This document shows positions 49,668 through 59,800 of a DNA stretch of 64,000 nucleotides, piece by piece. A program made the translations under genes and the position numbers. The stretch spans positions 1,364,001 to 1,428,000 of the forward strand of contig NC_090771.1 of assembly GCF_001761485.1 (NCBI RefSeq). The letters run 5' to 3'. The stretch is from Yarrowia lipolytica. Lineage: Eukaryota; Ascomycota; Dipodascomycetes; Dipodascales. The notes beneath the pieces are model-generated. The model made no database searches and was not told the origin of the DNA. It saw only the letters and a list, made by a program, of their open reading frames with translations. Position 1 is the stretch's first letter, and the number at the start of each line of letters is the position of its first letter.

Positions 49668-50762
49668 TCACTTCTTTCTCCTGGTGCTGCGCCGAGGAGC
49701 AGGTTTCTTCACCCCACCAGACGACTTTTTCGGCGTCGGCGTCTCTTCTCGTTCTGTAGCTGTATCTTCGGGTTCCGTTGTCGCCTTCCGTCTCGTCGAC
49801 CGTCTCGGAGCGGAGGAAGCACGGGTGCTGGGCGACGACTTTTTGTCGCGAACAGTCTTGCCCTTTGAGGTCCCTCGGCCACGAACAGCTGCTGCAGTGG
49901 CTGCTCGCGTTCTTCGTTGGCGGCCTGTTTGTGCGTCCGAGTCAGACTGTGATTCCGAACCGGATTCACTCTCCGATTCTCCAGATTCTTCTCCTTCTCC
50001 TTCCTCCTCCGATTTTTCAGCTTCCTCGGGCTCTGCACTACCCTCCATGGTGTCGTGCTCTTCTTCTCCTCCGTTCTCCTCCCGTTCCTGCTGCTCTCCC
50101 TCCACCTTGATCTTGGTTTCCGCCAGTTTCATCTCCTCGTCGTCCAGTTCATCCAGATCACTGGACTCGTCGTCATCGTCAGCAAGGCCCTTCTTTTCAT
50201 CCCCAGCTGTGGGTCCGTCTTCCAAGACAGACTGCTCGCGCGACATGGCTGGACTAGACTGTTCACTGGCAACCGCAGTAGCCTGCTCAATCTGCAGAAA
50301 CCCATAATCGCGGAACGGCAGCACGAACTCCTTCATCTGCGACCGCTTTGCGATCCCTTCAATCGCAGCCTCGTCATCCTCATCCTCGTCCATGTCCGAA
50401 TCCTGGTTGTCGGCCACGTACTCCAGTTCGTCTAGTCCATCCAGGTCGTACAGAGTGCCCAGCTTGTCCCACACGTCCTGGTGAGAGAACACAGGCGCGT
50501 CCTTCGGCGATTCGGAAAAATAGTAGTTCAGCGAAGCCGACAGAGAAATCATGCGGAAATGTTTGTGGATGCCCACGGGCTTGAACTTGCACAGCGAGTT
50601 GAACAGCACTGTCTCGCTCTCTATGGACCATGGAGAAGAGTCTGTTCCGGCATCACCTTGTCCGTTACTCTCAACTTCTGCTCCGTCCACTGCTTGTGTC
50701 GATGTGTCGTCTGTATCTTCCCTTTTCACCATCCCCGTCTCATCTTCCTCTTTTTTCTTCAT
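49668..50762 (-). CDS. EAF7: NuA4 histone acetyltransferase subunit Eaf7
   Basis: Eaf7 (MRGBP in animals) is a subunit of the NuA4 histone H4/H2A acetyltransferase complex, where it forms the TINTIN submodule with Eaf3. The family domain is at about residues 45-125: [27 protein letters not shown], then '[11 protein letters not shown]' and '[23 protein letters not shown]'. The rest is highly acidic (runs of Glu and Asp near 120-290) and ends in a basic Ser/Thr/Arg/Pro-rich tail with repeated PRRSTRRK-type motifs that may contact DNA. Length (364) is close to that of known Eaf7 proteins. The gene is divergent from NAM9 with 302 bases between ATGs. Confidence 0.9.
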
Positions 50763-51064
50763 GATGCAATGTCGTTAGTATGGTACAGTTGTGATTGTAG
50801 ATGGTGCTCCGGCTCTACGGTTCGTGTGCTACCTCTCAACCTCCTGCACGTTGACCTTGTGCTTGGTGGTGTAGCGAGTGTTTACATTGTCTGTAGCACT
50901 TTCAACTAACTTCCAACTAACCCCCAACTAACATTTACACATCACCAAACTCTCTTAAGATTGGGACTTTTGTCACCTCTCATTTACTCCCACCTACACC
51001 TCAGTTACCCTACCGTGCATCTGAGTGAAAAATTCAATCACAAGATATACATCACCACCCCAAA
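50763..51064. promoter_or_regulatory. EAF7/NAM9 divergent promoter with CAACTAAC triplet
   Basis: About 300 bases. The octamer CAACTAAC appears at 50903-50910, 50914-50921 and 50925-50932, exactly 11 bp apart, 133-162 bases before the NAM9 ATG. The CTAAC core matches a splicing branch point, but no AG follows closely, so a protein-binding or chance repeat is more likely. Confidence 0.4.
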
Positions 51065-52780
51065 ATGCCCCATAAAGCGAAAAACCTCTTCTCTCTGGCT
51101 CGAGGTAAGGTGCGAGCCTCATGGAACCCCCGCAACCTGTACAACTTGTACAAGAAGACGGACTTTCTGCGGGATGAAAAGACGCTTTTCCAGAAGAAGT
51201 GGGCCTCCAAGCGAGAGCTGCGAGCCTATCATGGAGAACACATTCGAGAGGGTACCTTGACCACTCAGATCCCCAAGAAGCTGCAGGGTGTGGTTCTGCC
51301 TCTGGGAGACGACGTGACCTCCGAAGGAATCATGGCTAACCGATTCGACGATCAGATGCTGGAGTTTGATGCCGAGGGCAACAAAAAGCTCAAGACGCCG
51401 TTTGCCATGCAGACGTTTGTGCATCTGGAGAAGCGACTGGACTTTGCCGTGTTCCGGTCCATGTTTGCCGCATCCATTCGACAGGCCGGCCAGTTTATTC
51501 GACAGGGCAATGTGACTGTCAATGGAGTCAAGATCAAGCATGCCTCCTACACCCTCAAGCCCGGAGATCTCATCTCAGTCAAGCCCGAGAAGGTCCTCTT
51601 TGCTGCCGGTAAGGCCAAGCCTTCCGTTGAGGAGGCTGTCAAGATCGACAACCGACAGATCAAAAAGTACAACCAGTACATCAAAAAGTGCAACGATGAT
51701 CCTGAGAAGATGTGGAACGTGCGTCTCGACAAGATCAAGAAGCGAGAGGCTGGAAAGCTGATGGACCCCAAGACGCAGATGCAGCTTCAGAAGGCCAACG
51801 AGGTGGCCTTCCAGGCCATGCTGGCCCGTCTCCGAGAGCTGTGCTCCGCTGCCATCTTCGAGGATCTCATCACTGGCCGAGACGAGTTTCTTAAGACCCA
51901 GACTGACGATACCAAGGTTCTGGGTGAGAAGCTACTCAAGCTAATTGACCAGCAGTTCCCTGCCAACGGTGCGGACCCGGTCGCTCCCACTGCTGAGGGT
52001 TTCCTAACCCCCGAGGCCGTCATTGAGCTTCTCAACGAGCGATCCACCAAGCTGGCCCAGGAGGCTGAGACAAAGGCTGAGGCCGCGGTAGAGGGCTCTG
52101 CTGAGCAAAAGAAGGCCGAGACCGTGCGCTCCAATGCCAATCATCTTATTGAGCAGCGAAACAAGAACATGGCGGGCATCGGCTCCAAGAAGCTGGAGTT
52201 TGCTATCCATCCCAAGGACATCAACCACGTCTCGTCCATCGAGAGCCCTCATACGAAGAACATTGTGTCCAGCTGTCTAATTTCGCGAAAAGCCGAGTTT
52301 GCCGGAGTCGAGGAGCGAAAGGTGGTCTACGCCGCCCGATGCCTCATCCAGGAAATGAAGACCAACGTGGCTGACTCTATCCACGACAGCTACAATGAGC
52401 ATCAGCAAAAGCTGCTGAATCCCTCTGTCCAGGACACCGAGGTCAACCCCCGATGGCTGCAGCTGCTAGGACCTCTGCGAGAGAAGATTGATGCTGCCGA
52501 AGCCGCTGAAAACGAGGCCGAGGTCGCCCAGGAGTTCCCCTGGCAGAAGAAGCATCTGTACGGCCGACAGGATATCTCTAAGCCCTACTTTACACCCTGG
52601 AGATTCCGACCCTTCATTTCTCCTTCGGTTATCTACCCCCACCACATTGAGGTTGACTTCACTACCTGCTCCGCCGTCTACCTGCGAGACCCTGTTGCCC
52701 GACCCGGAATGTCGGAGGTCATTTCTCCCTTCCCTCTGATCAACCACGAGTTTGCCAACTTATACTACATTAAGAAGTAG
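51065..52780 (+). CDS. NAM9: Mitochondrial small-subunit ribosomal protein uS4m
   Basis: A 571-residue uS4 homologue. The N-terminus (MPHKAKNLFSLARGKVRASWNPRNLYNLYKK) is basic and matches Nam9 proteins. The S4 RNA-binding domain lies at about residues 120-180 (LEKRLDFAVFRSMFAASIRQAGQFIRQGNVTVNGVKIKHASYTLKPGDLISVKPE). The long extension after it, with a Glu/Ala/Lys-rich coiled-coil-like part near 320-370, is typical of the fungal mitochondrial protein, which is much longer than bacterial S4. The C-terminal segment 'PWRFRPFISPSVIYPHHIEVDFTTCSAVYLRDPVARPGMSEV' is conserved in fungal Nam9. The protein helps initiate assembly of the mitoribosome small subunit and affects decoding accuracy. Confidence 0.93.
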   Translation: MPHKAKNLFSLARGKVRASWNPRNLYNLYKKTDFLRDEKTLFQKKWASKRELRAYHGEHIREGTLTTQIPKKLQGVVLPLGDDVTSEGIMANRFDDQMLEFDAEGNKKLKTPFAMQTFVHLEKRLDFAVFRSMFAASIRQAGQFIRQGNVTVNGVKIKHASYTLKPGDLISVKPEKVLFAAGKAKPSVEEAVKIDNRQIKKYNQYIKKCNDDPEKMWNVRLDKIKKREAGKLMDPKTQMQLQKANEVAFQAMLARLRELCSAAIFEDLITGRDEFLKTQTDDTKVLGEKLLKLIDQQFPANGADPVAPTAEGFLTPEAVIELLNERSTKLAQEAETKAEAAVEGSAEQKKAETVRSNANHLIEQRNKNMAGIGSKKLEFAIHPKDINHVSSIESPHTKNIVSSCLISRKAEFAGVEERKVVYAARCLIQEMKTNVADSIHDSYNEHQQKLLNPSVQDTEVNPRWLQLLGPLREKIDAAEAAENEAEVAQEFPWQKKHLYGRQDISKPYFTPWRFRPFISPSVIYPHHIEVDFTTCSAVYLRDPVARPGMSEVISPFPLINHEFANLYYIKK

Positions 52781-53140
52781 TTTGTATATACTGTATTAGC
52801 ATTGAAAGCGAAATTTGAATACTGTAGAGACCGGTCTCAACTGTTGTACATACTATAGTATGTACAGTATGTACTTGTATAAAATGTGCAATTACTGTAG
52901 CACTACTTGTATTAATATGGATAGATGAATACGGAAAGCATAGTAACGTCAATGTCCATCATATTCGTCTTTATCACATTCCACGACATTCGTAGTATGT
53001 ACTGTATGTACTTGTGTTGTAACAAATATGATTTCGGAAATACAGTATATATATGACAGTTACTTGTGCCGTACTTTTTGTAGCGATACTGTTGGTATAC
53101 ATACTGTATCCTACATCTTTCGTATCAATGTTATTAAATA
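52781..53140. other. Convergent intergenic region with GTAC-rich motifs
   Basis: About 360 bases. Several TACTTGTAT/GTATGTAC-type motifs occur near 52843-52880 and 52988-53015. No gene is seen. Confidence 0.6.
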
Positions 53141-54806
53141 TTAACCACTGCTGTGATCAACAACAGAGGTGACGAGCTTGCCGTTGACAATCTTGTGGAT
53201 GAGCTGCTCGGGAACAGGCACTTCCTCATAGTCTCCATCGTCGGTGGGGATGTTGATGTTTAAGGAAGTGGTCTGCGAAGTATACACCTCAGCACCAATG
53301 CTCTCCTTGGACAGATAGATCTGTCCTCCGTCACTCTGGTCAATAGTGACCATGGGGGTAACACCAGTCACCTGGATGGCGTAGTCCTTGCATCGAATCA
53401 CGTCAACTCCAGAAACCAGGTTCTCCACCAGAAGACCAAGCTTCTTACAGTTGTTGAGAGACACAGCCGACACCTTGCCCTTGATCTGCACCGTTGAGTT
53501 GTTGCAGTTCTCGATCATGACACCCTGGTTCATCTCGCCCTCGATGACAATGTTCTGGTCGCCCTCGTAGTTCTCAACAAACCATTTCGTGTCAAGCAGC
53601 TCGGTCTTGGCGGGTCGCTGCTTGGGGGCAGGGGCAGCAGGAGTGGCCTTAGACAAAGATCCGGGCTTTTTGGGAGGAAGAGGTCGAGCTGCCTTTCCGG
53701 AGGCGCCAACAGGGTCCTGTTTTCGCAGATCGGGGTTTTTGTGGGTCATTTCGCTCTTGTCGACCTTTCGCAGACCAGCAGTGACAGCCTCGCCCTTGGA
53801 CAGGTCAGCAAACACTGCACCCATACCACCAGAAGGAGCAGCAGGAGCAGCAGAGTCTGTCTCGTAGATGCTAGCAGGAGGAGGAGGAGGGGGAGGAGGA
53901 GGAGGAGGGCCTCCTCCTGTGGCAGGAGCTCCACCGGGAGCGGGGACAGCAGTGGGAGCAGCGACAGACTTGGATTGAGTCTTTAGAGCCTCCTCAACAG
54001 GGATACCTCCAACCTTCCAGGTGGGACCGGTGGTGTGGAACTCCTTGACGTAGGCTTGGAGAGCGTCGGCGATGCCGTTGAAACCCTTGACCCATTCCAC
54101 ATGCTTGGGGTCCACGCTCTTGAAGTCCTTGAGCACCCGGTTGGAGTAGAACTGAGCGGAGTCCTTGAAGTCGCCAATGAGAGGAAGAGGCAGGTCTGAG
54201 GCGACCCATCCGACCAGGGGAGCTCCCTCGGCCACGGTGGCCAGATGAGACGACACCTTGGGGTCTCTGGTCTTTTCACGGATGTTCATGATGGACTCCA
54301 CGTTGGAGGAGATGGGCTTGACAAGCTCAGCAAAGGCGGAAGAGGTGGGTTCAGGCTTCTTGGCGACAGCAGCGACAGCCAAGAAGTCTCGCTGGGCATC
54401 GAAGGCCTTCTTGAAAGCCTCGGCCTGCTCGCCAATGGTGGCATCGAGCTGCTTGGAGGTAGCGACAAAGGGGTCAACGTGGGTCTTGATGAGAGCATCA
54501 AACTCGGAGATCCACTTGGGCAGGTCGGCATCGGCTGCAGCAGAAGAAGTGGCGGCAGCGGGAGCAGCGGGAGCAGCAGAGGATCGGGAGGGCGCATCAA
54601 CGCCAGCCTTGGTCGCTGCAGCGTTCTGGGGACCTCGCTCGTCAACATGCGCCTTTTGAGCGGAGGTCAGGTCTTCAAGACGAGACGTGGCGGCTTCGAG
54701 ACTGGGTTAGTGGGTGACTTGGAGGGTTCATTTCGTGTCAATTGACTCACCGCTTCAAGAGCGTCACGACATTGTAGCCCTGGATGGTCTGAGGGTCTGC
54801 TGGCAT
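53141..54806 (-). CDS. SRV2: Adenylate cyclase-associated protein (CAP), spliced
   Basis: Exon 1 (54751-54806) and exon 2 (53141-54701) encode 538 residues. The joined start MPADPQTIQGYNVVTLLKRLEAATSRLEDLT matches budding-yeast Srv2 (MQGYNLVKLLKRLEEATARLEDVT). The N-terminal helical domain (about 75-230) contains 'FADL..PIS', 'GAPLVGWVASDLPLPLIGDFKDSAQFYSNRVLKDFK' and 'VEWVKGF'. A Pro-rich segment (GGGPPPPPPPPPPPA) and a WH2-type actin-binding stretch follow, then the C-terminal beta-helix (CARP) domain, where repeated 'VMIENCNNSTVQIKGKVSAVSLNNC' strands recur. CAP speeds actin turnover by recharging actin monomers, works with cofilin, and binds adenylate cyclase in Ras signalling. Confidence 0.95.
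54702..54750 (-). other. 49-nt intron of SRV2
   Basis: Read on the minus strand, the donor is GTGAGT and the end is CCACTAACCCAG. It splits Arg codon 19 after its second base. At 49 nt it is the shortest intron in the window. Retention gives a stop in the next codon. Confidence 0.93.
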
Positions 54807-55443
54807 TGTGTAGTGTGTTGTGCAGAGGGATGATGCTCCTGGTTGTACGATACTGTAAACGTGCTTCGCTGGAAGGTAACTGAGTTTGGCTGTGTCTGTA
54901 ATTGAGTTGGATTGTATCAGCTGTGGGAGTGTGGGAATGAATGGGGAGGTGGTCCAAGCGTTCATGACGTTTTTCAAGTCTACACATTCTTGTCTGGGGT
55001 TGAAATAGCTGTTCAATCGGATGTATTGCCCCTATGAGGCATTTCTGTCGGTGGTGGTGTGTTTAGAGTAGCGTAGGTAAGGTTACTTGGATGAGTTACT
55101 TGATTACTTACTGTAATTGGTTAGATGTGAAGGGTGTGGGTCAGGGGTGCGAGAGGTGCTGCGTGGTCAAACAGTTGATGTCCAGAGTCAGAATACGATT
55201 GAGGGTGTTTTTTTTTTCATCGGGTATGGAAATTGTCCAAACCGACTTCTACATGTCCATCTCCTGCATAGCTCCTTTAACACTCCATCATCTCTCTTTC
55301 TCAACACCTCACCAACTACAACTGCACATGGCACTGCACTGCATGTTGGGACTGTGCAGACAATTCCAGTGCATATGGTAATGTAGCGATCTACTACATA
55401 CTGTAGTATTGAAGATAAAACACCACAGTACTACTACATCACA
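54807..55443. other. Divergent SRV2/ARP5 intergenic region, no gene seen
   Basis: About 640 bases between divergent starts. A 9-base T tract near 55210 and a CT-rich segment (about 55255-55320) occur before ARP5. No gene is seen. Confidence 0.6.
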
Positions 55444-57618
55444 ATGCACAAACTGACAGACATTGAATGGCGGCCACAGCCGAACGTGCCATTCGAGTGG
55501 AGCGCTGGATCCACCATCGCCATCGATTTTGGAACCCACATGACCCGAGCGGGATACACTGACACCAACGGACCCAACCTCGTGTTTCCCACGTTGACAG
55601 GAAAGTACCGAGAACGAAAAAGCGCTGGTCCTGGACTGGCAGGCGCCACCACGGTGGGATATGACAACTTCATTGAGCCGTCGACCCGGCTGTCGGCCCG
55701 ATCGCCCTACGATGGAGCTCTGGTGTCTAATTGGACAGTGGCTGAGGAGGTTCTGGACTACACATTTGCCAAGCTGCGCGTAGGCAGCGACGGGTGTGTG
55801 GACAATCACATTATCATGAACGAGCTCATGTCTTCACCTGCTGCCCAGCGGCGAAATTTGCAGCAGGTGCTGTTTGAGGGCTACGGAGTGAGGTCAGTAG
55901 CTCTCGGGGTCGACGCTCTATTTTCGTACTACGCCAACGACGGAAAGACTGGCTTGGTTTTGTCAGTCGGAAATGAGGCCACTCACATCATTCCTGTCAT
56001 TGATGGTATTGCTCAGCGAGAACTGACAAAGCGAATCACTTGGGGAGGACGGACAGCCTCGGCCTTTCTGGCCCAGCTTCTACAGCTCAAGTACCCCACT
56101 TTCCCGCTCAAGCTGTCGGCGACGCAGACCACCAAAATCCTCGAGAATCACTGCTACGTGTCAGACGGATACAAGGAGGAACTGGATGGCTTTTTGGATA
56201 TGGATGGTTTGGAAAAACGAGAACGCGTGATCCAGGCACCGTACATTGAGACCGTCAAGGCCGAAAAGAGCGCCGAGGAGCTGGAACGAATCGCAGAGCG
56301 TCGCAAAGAGAGCGGTCGACGACTGCAAGAGCAGGCTGCTGCGAAAAGAGCCGAGAAGCTGGCTGAACGGGAAAATGACCTGCAGTATTATAGGCAGCAG
56401 GCGCAGATTCTGGAGGATCTGGGCGACGACAGACAGGGCAAGCGGGAGGCGCGAAGAATCCTCGACTCGGAGGGATTCAAGGACGTTAAGTCCATGAACA
56501 AGAAGATTGCCGAGCTGGAGAGAACAATTCGAAAGAGTCTCAACCAGGATGTGGAGGAAGAGGAGGTCGTTCCCGAGTTTCCTCTCGCAGATGTCCCCGA
56601 CGAAGAGCTCACCCCCTTGCAAATCAAGGAAAAGCGACATCAGCGGCTTCTGAGAGCCAATTACGAGGCTCGAATCAGGGCCAAGGAAGAAAAGGAGGCT
56701 GAAAAGGCACGTATTGAGGAGGAGAAACGTAAGGACGAAGAGTGGCGAATCACGGATCTGGCCGGATGGGTTGAGGACAAGCGAGAGAAGCGAAACGCGA
56801 TTCTGGCCCGCCAAAAGGAACGGGCCAAGATGCAGAAGGAACTTCGAAACCGAAAATCCATGGCCTCCAAAATGCGAATGAAGAACATTGCGTCTTTGGC
56901 TGCAGATACTCGTGCTACTAAACGAGCACGACCCGGCGCTGGTATCGATGACGATCCCGATGATACCTTTGGAGCGGATGATCAGGACTGGTCCATTTAC
57001 AATGATATTGCCAACCAGAGCGACAGTGAAGAGGAGGAGAACGAGCGAGCTGCTCTGGCTGAGCTTGAGGCCAATCTTCTCGAGTTTGACGACGAGTTCA
57101 CAGAGGAGAATCTTCTCGAGAGCCAGACCGACTGGAAGTCGTCATTGCTGCACATGTTCCTCCACGGACCCACGGAGTACAACCCCGAAAGCCAAGAACA
57201 GCAGAACCAGCTGCATCTTAATGTGGAGCGAATCCGGGTGCCTGAGGTGCTGTTCCAGCCCACCATTGCCGGTATTGATCAGGCTGGTGTTGCTGAGGTG
57301 TGTGGAGACATTTTGACCAAGCGGTTTCCTTCGGAAACAGCCTCCGTCATGCTCAAGGACGTGTTTGTCACTGGTGGATACTCTCAGGTGCCCAACTTTG
57401 ATGCTCGTCTGACTGCTGAGCTGCGTTCTCTGTTGCCAGCTGGTTCTCCTCTACAGGTTCGAAGTGCCGCTCATCCTGAGACTGATGCATGGATGGGTAT
57501 GGCCAAGTGGTCCAAGACGGACGACTACAAGAACTCTCGGGTCACGCGGGCCATGTATGAGGAAATGGGTCCAGATTATATCAAGGAGCATGCTTTTGGC
57601 AACTCTTCCTATTTGTAG
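55444..57618 (+). CDS. ARP5: Actin-related protein 5, INO80 complex subunit
   Basis: Arp5 with Ies6 forms the nucleosome-contacting module of the INO80 chromatin remodeller. The 724-residue product starts with the actin fold (IAIDFGTHMTRAGYTDTNGPNLVFPTLTGKYRERK), carries the second actin segment 'ALGVDALFSYYANDGKTGLVLSVGNEATHIIPVIDGI', and ends with 'VFVTGGYSQVPNFDARLTAELRSLLPAGSPLQVRSAAHPETDAWMG'. Between them is a large insertion of about 280 residues (roughly 270-550) rich in Glu, Lys and Arg with predicted coiled coil (for example ERIAERRKESGRRLQEQAAA) and an acidic end. Such an insertion is the hallmark of Arp5 rather than of actin or Arp4/Arp8. The ATG at 55444 is the first in frame after a stop. 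Confidence 0.95.
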   Translation: MHKLTDIEWRPQPNVPFEWSAGSTIAIDFGTHMTRAGYTDTNGPNLVFPTLTGKYRERKSAGPGLAGATTVGYDNFIEPSTRLSARSPYDGALVSNWTVAEEVLDYTFAKLRVGSDGCVDNHIIMNELMSSPAAQRRNLQQVLFEGYGVRSVALGVDALFSYYANDGKTGLVLSVGNEATHIIPVIDGIAQRELTKRITWGGRTASAFLAQLLQLKYPTFPLKLSATQTTKILENHCYVSDGYKEELDGFLDMDGLEKRERVIQAPYIETVKAEKSAEELERIAERRKESGRRLQEQAAAKRAEKLAERENDLQYYRQQAQILEDLGDDRQGKREARRILDSEGFKDVKSMNKKIAELERTIRKSLNQDVEEEEVVPEFPLADVPDEELTPLQIKEKRHQRLLRANYEARIRAKEEKEAEKARIEEEKRKDEEWRITDLAGWVEDKREKRNAILARQKERAKMQKELRNRKSMASKMRMKNIASLAADTRATKRARPGAGIDDDPDDTFGADDQDWSIYNDIANQSDSEEEENERAALAELEANLLEFDDEFTEENLLESQTDWKSSLLHMFLHGPTEYNPESQEQQNQLHLNVERIRVPEVLFQPTIAGIDQAGVAEVCGDILTKRFPSETASVMLKDVFVTGGYSQVPNFDARLTAELRSLLPAGSPLQVRSAAHPETDAWMGMAKWSKTDDYKNSRVTRAMYEEMGPDYIKEHAFGNSSYL

Positions 57619-57794
57619 TTTTATAATTTATGATTTATGACAGAACACAATACACAGTACTGTATATGAGCACATACCGCACTTGTAGATGTAGCTACTA
57701 CTTGGAAACATATAACACCCAGTCCGCAGGGAGCAGTTTACGCCACTCTACACTCTTAATTAATATACCGTTAAAATAATGATTTCTATATACT

Positions 57795-59624
57795 TTACTC
57801 GTCCTTGGTAGCCACCTTCTTGTCCTTGGGCTTGCCGGGCAGAGGCTTGATACCCTTTCGTCTGAGCTGGGATCGTCGGGCAGAGTCGATGATGGCGGAA
57901 TCCTCCTCGTTGTCGAAGGCAGCGAAATCGTCGTTGATGAGACGCTCCTCCTCCTCCTCGGCTCGGGCAGCCTCCTCCTTTTCTCGGGCACCGGCCTTGG
58001 TCTTGTCCTGAGGCGATGGTGCAATTTTCTGGAACTTGGCCACGTAGAAGCCGTCAACGTTGTAAGTGTGAGGGTAGTATCGTCTGGTGAGCTTGAGTTT
58101 GGGCGAGAAGGTCTTTCCTCGGAATGAGGTGAACCCCTCCTTTCCAATCTCCAGACCGGTCTCCACCAGTCGCACATTGGGTCGCTTTCGAAGAGCGTAA
58201 TCAACTACAGCCTCGTTTTCCTCCACCATGACGGAACACGTCGAGTAGACAATGACACCGCCAGTGGCGGAGTTGGCGTCGACGGAGTCAATAGCGGAAA
58301 GAAGAAGCTGCTTCTGCAGATGCGGGAGTTGGATGAAGTCCTTCTCGGATCGGTTGGTCTTAACAGCCTGGTCCTTTGAGATGACTCCAGTACCAGAACA
58401 GGGGGCATCCAGCAGGATTCGGTCGAAGCCTCCAATCACCTTGGGGAACTCTCGGGCGTCATAGTTGCAGACCACGGTGTTCTTACAACCCAGACGGTGG
58501 ATGTTAGCAATCAGAGACTTGATTCGGGGCTTGGAAACATCGTTGGCGAAAACCATACCTGTGTTCTTCATCAGAGCAGAGATGTAGGTGGTCTTTCCTC
58601 CGGGAGAAGCTGCCATGTCGAGCACTCGCTCGCCCTCCTGGGGGTCCATTGCCATGACGGGCAGGAAAGAAGAGGCAGCCTGCAAAATGTAGTGACCACA
58701 CAGGTACTCAGGGGTTGCTCCAATGGGCACGGCAGAGTCGAAAATCTGCAGTCCAACCTTGGTCCACTTTCCAATGGGCTGCAGGTTGACACCTCGGTTG
58801 ACCAAAGACTGGGCAAGGTCTCGTCGTCGAGTCTTGAGGGTGTTTGCTCGAATGGTGACGGGTCGGGGCACCTCGTTGGCCTCAAAGAACTCGATAGCCT
58901 CAGAAGGAGTGAACAGATTGAACAGCTTCTCGGCAAGGTACTCGTTGTAGCCGTAGTAGGAGCAGATATCCTTGAGCAGCTGTGTGGTGTAGTCGTTTCG
59001 GGACTTGCCCTCCTCGGCCAGACCCTTGAAGTCCTCCAGAACCTTGACGATTTCCAGAATTCGGGTTCGAACAACATGCAGATCCGGAGGCAGTTGGGCC
59101 TCGGCGGCAGCAGCCTCTGCGGTAGGCAGAATCTGTGCTCGGGGGTTCTGGTGCTGCTTCATGAGCTCCATCAGCTCTTCCTCCGCCATCTCTTCGTCGG
59201 ACTCTTCCTCGTCGTCTAGCCGTCGAGACATAGCCTCCATGTTGGCGGCGTTGAGCTCGTCCTCATCACCCTCGTCATCAGAGAACATAGGCTTGTGGTG
59301 GGTCTCGTCATCAGAGTCGTACACCTCATCATCAGAGCCATCCTCAATATCAAACTCATCGTTGTCCATCTCCTCATCATCAGAGTCATCGAACAGAGTC
59401 ATCTTCTCCCGGACAACATCGTCATCCTCCTCCTCGGGGAGCTCCTCTTCAGCCTCCTCAACAGGCAGCTGAGGGATCTCCTTCACCTTTTTAGTCTTTC
59501 GATCGGGCTTAGTTACCTTGAAATCCTTCTTGTTTTTCTTGTCTTTTCGCACGGGAGCGGGTCCCTGGGTCTGCTCCTCCAGAGTAGGTGGAACTCCCTG
59601 CTTGTTCTTGGCTCGTCGACCCAT
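57795..59624 (-). CDS. NOP2: 25S rRNA cytosine-C5 methyltransferase Nop2
   Basis: Nop2 methylates one cytosine (m5C2870 in budding yeast) of 25S rRNA and is essential for 60S subunit assembly. The 609-residue product has a Lys-rich N-terminus with Asp/Glu-rich tracts (about 45-140) and the Nop2/Sun RNA methyltransferase fold. The S-adenosylmethionine loop is in VLDMAASPGGKTTYISALMKNTG. The release cysteine is C409 in LLDAPCSGTGVI, and the catalytic cysteine is C463 in TCSVMVEENE. The N-terminal family extension 'NDYTTQLLKDICSYYGYNEYLAEKLFNLF' is clear. The C-terminus is rich in Glu and Lys. Length matches Nop2 (618 in budding yeast). It is divergent from TRM6, with 176 bp between ATGs. Confidence 0.96.
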   Translation of the reverse strand: MGRRAKNKQGVPPTLEEQTQGPAPVRKDKKNKKDFKVTKPDRKTKKVKEIPQLPVEEAEEELPEEEDDDVVREKMTLFDDSDDEEMDNDEFDIEDGSDDEVYDSDDETHHKPMFSDDEGDEDELNAANMEAMSRRLDDEEESDEEMAEEELMELMKQHQNPRAQILPTAEAAAAEAQLPPDLHVVRTRILEIVKVLEDFKGLAEEGKSRNDYTTQLLKDICSYYGYNEYLAEKLFNLFTPSEAIEFFEANEVPRPVTIRANTLKTRRRDLAQSLVNRGVNLQPIGKWTKVGLQIFDSAVPIGATPEYLCGHYILQAASSFLPVMAMDPQEGERVLDMAASPGGKTTYISALMKNTGMVFANDVSKPRIKSLIANIHRLGCKNTVVCNYDAREFPKVIGGFDRILLDAPCSGTGVISKDQAVKTNRSEKDFIQLPHLQKQLLLSAIDSVDANSATGGVIVYSTCSVMVEENEAVVDYALRKRPNVRLVETGLEIGKEGFTSFRGKTFSPKLKLTRRYYPHTYNVDGFYVAKFQKIAPSPQDKTKAGAREKEEAARAEEEEERLINDDFAAFDNEEDSAIIDSARRSQLRRKGIKPLPGKPKDKKVATKDE

Positions 59625-59800
59625 TGTGTAGTGTAGTGTGTAGTGAGTAGTGAGCTAGATGGGCTCTGATTTCTGGGTGCATGTAGTCCTAAAAAAATTC
59701 AAACTCTACTCCCAAATTTTTCGACTAAAAAAGCTAATCCTGCAGCACATCTAACGGGCCAATATCACACCTTCCTACATTTACTGAAAATACGCCTACC
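59625..59800. promoter_or_regulatory. NOP2/TRM6 bidirectional promoter
   Basis: Both neighbours encode RNA methyltransferase components, and only 176 bp separate them. Sequences CTAAAAAAATTC (near 59688) and CCAAATTTTTCG (near 59712) resemble the ribosomal RNA processing element (AAAAWTTTT). Shared control is inferred. Confidence 0.45.
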
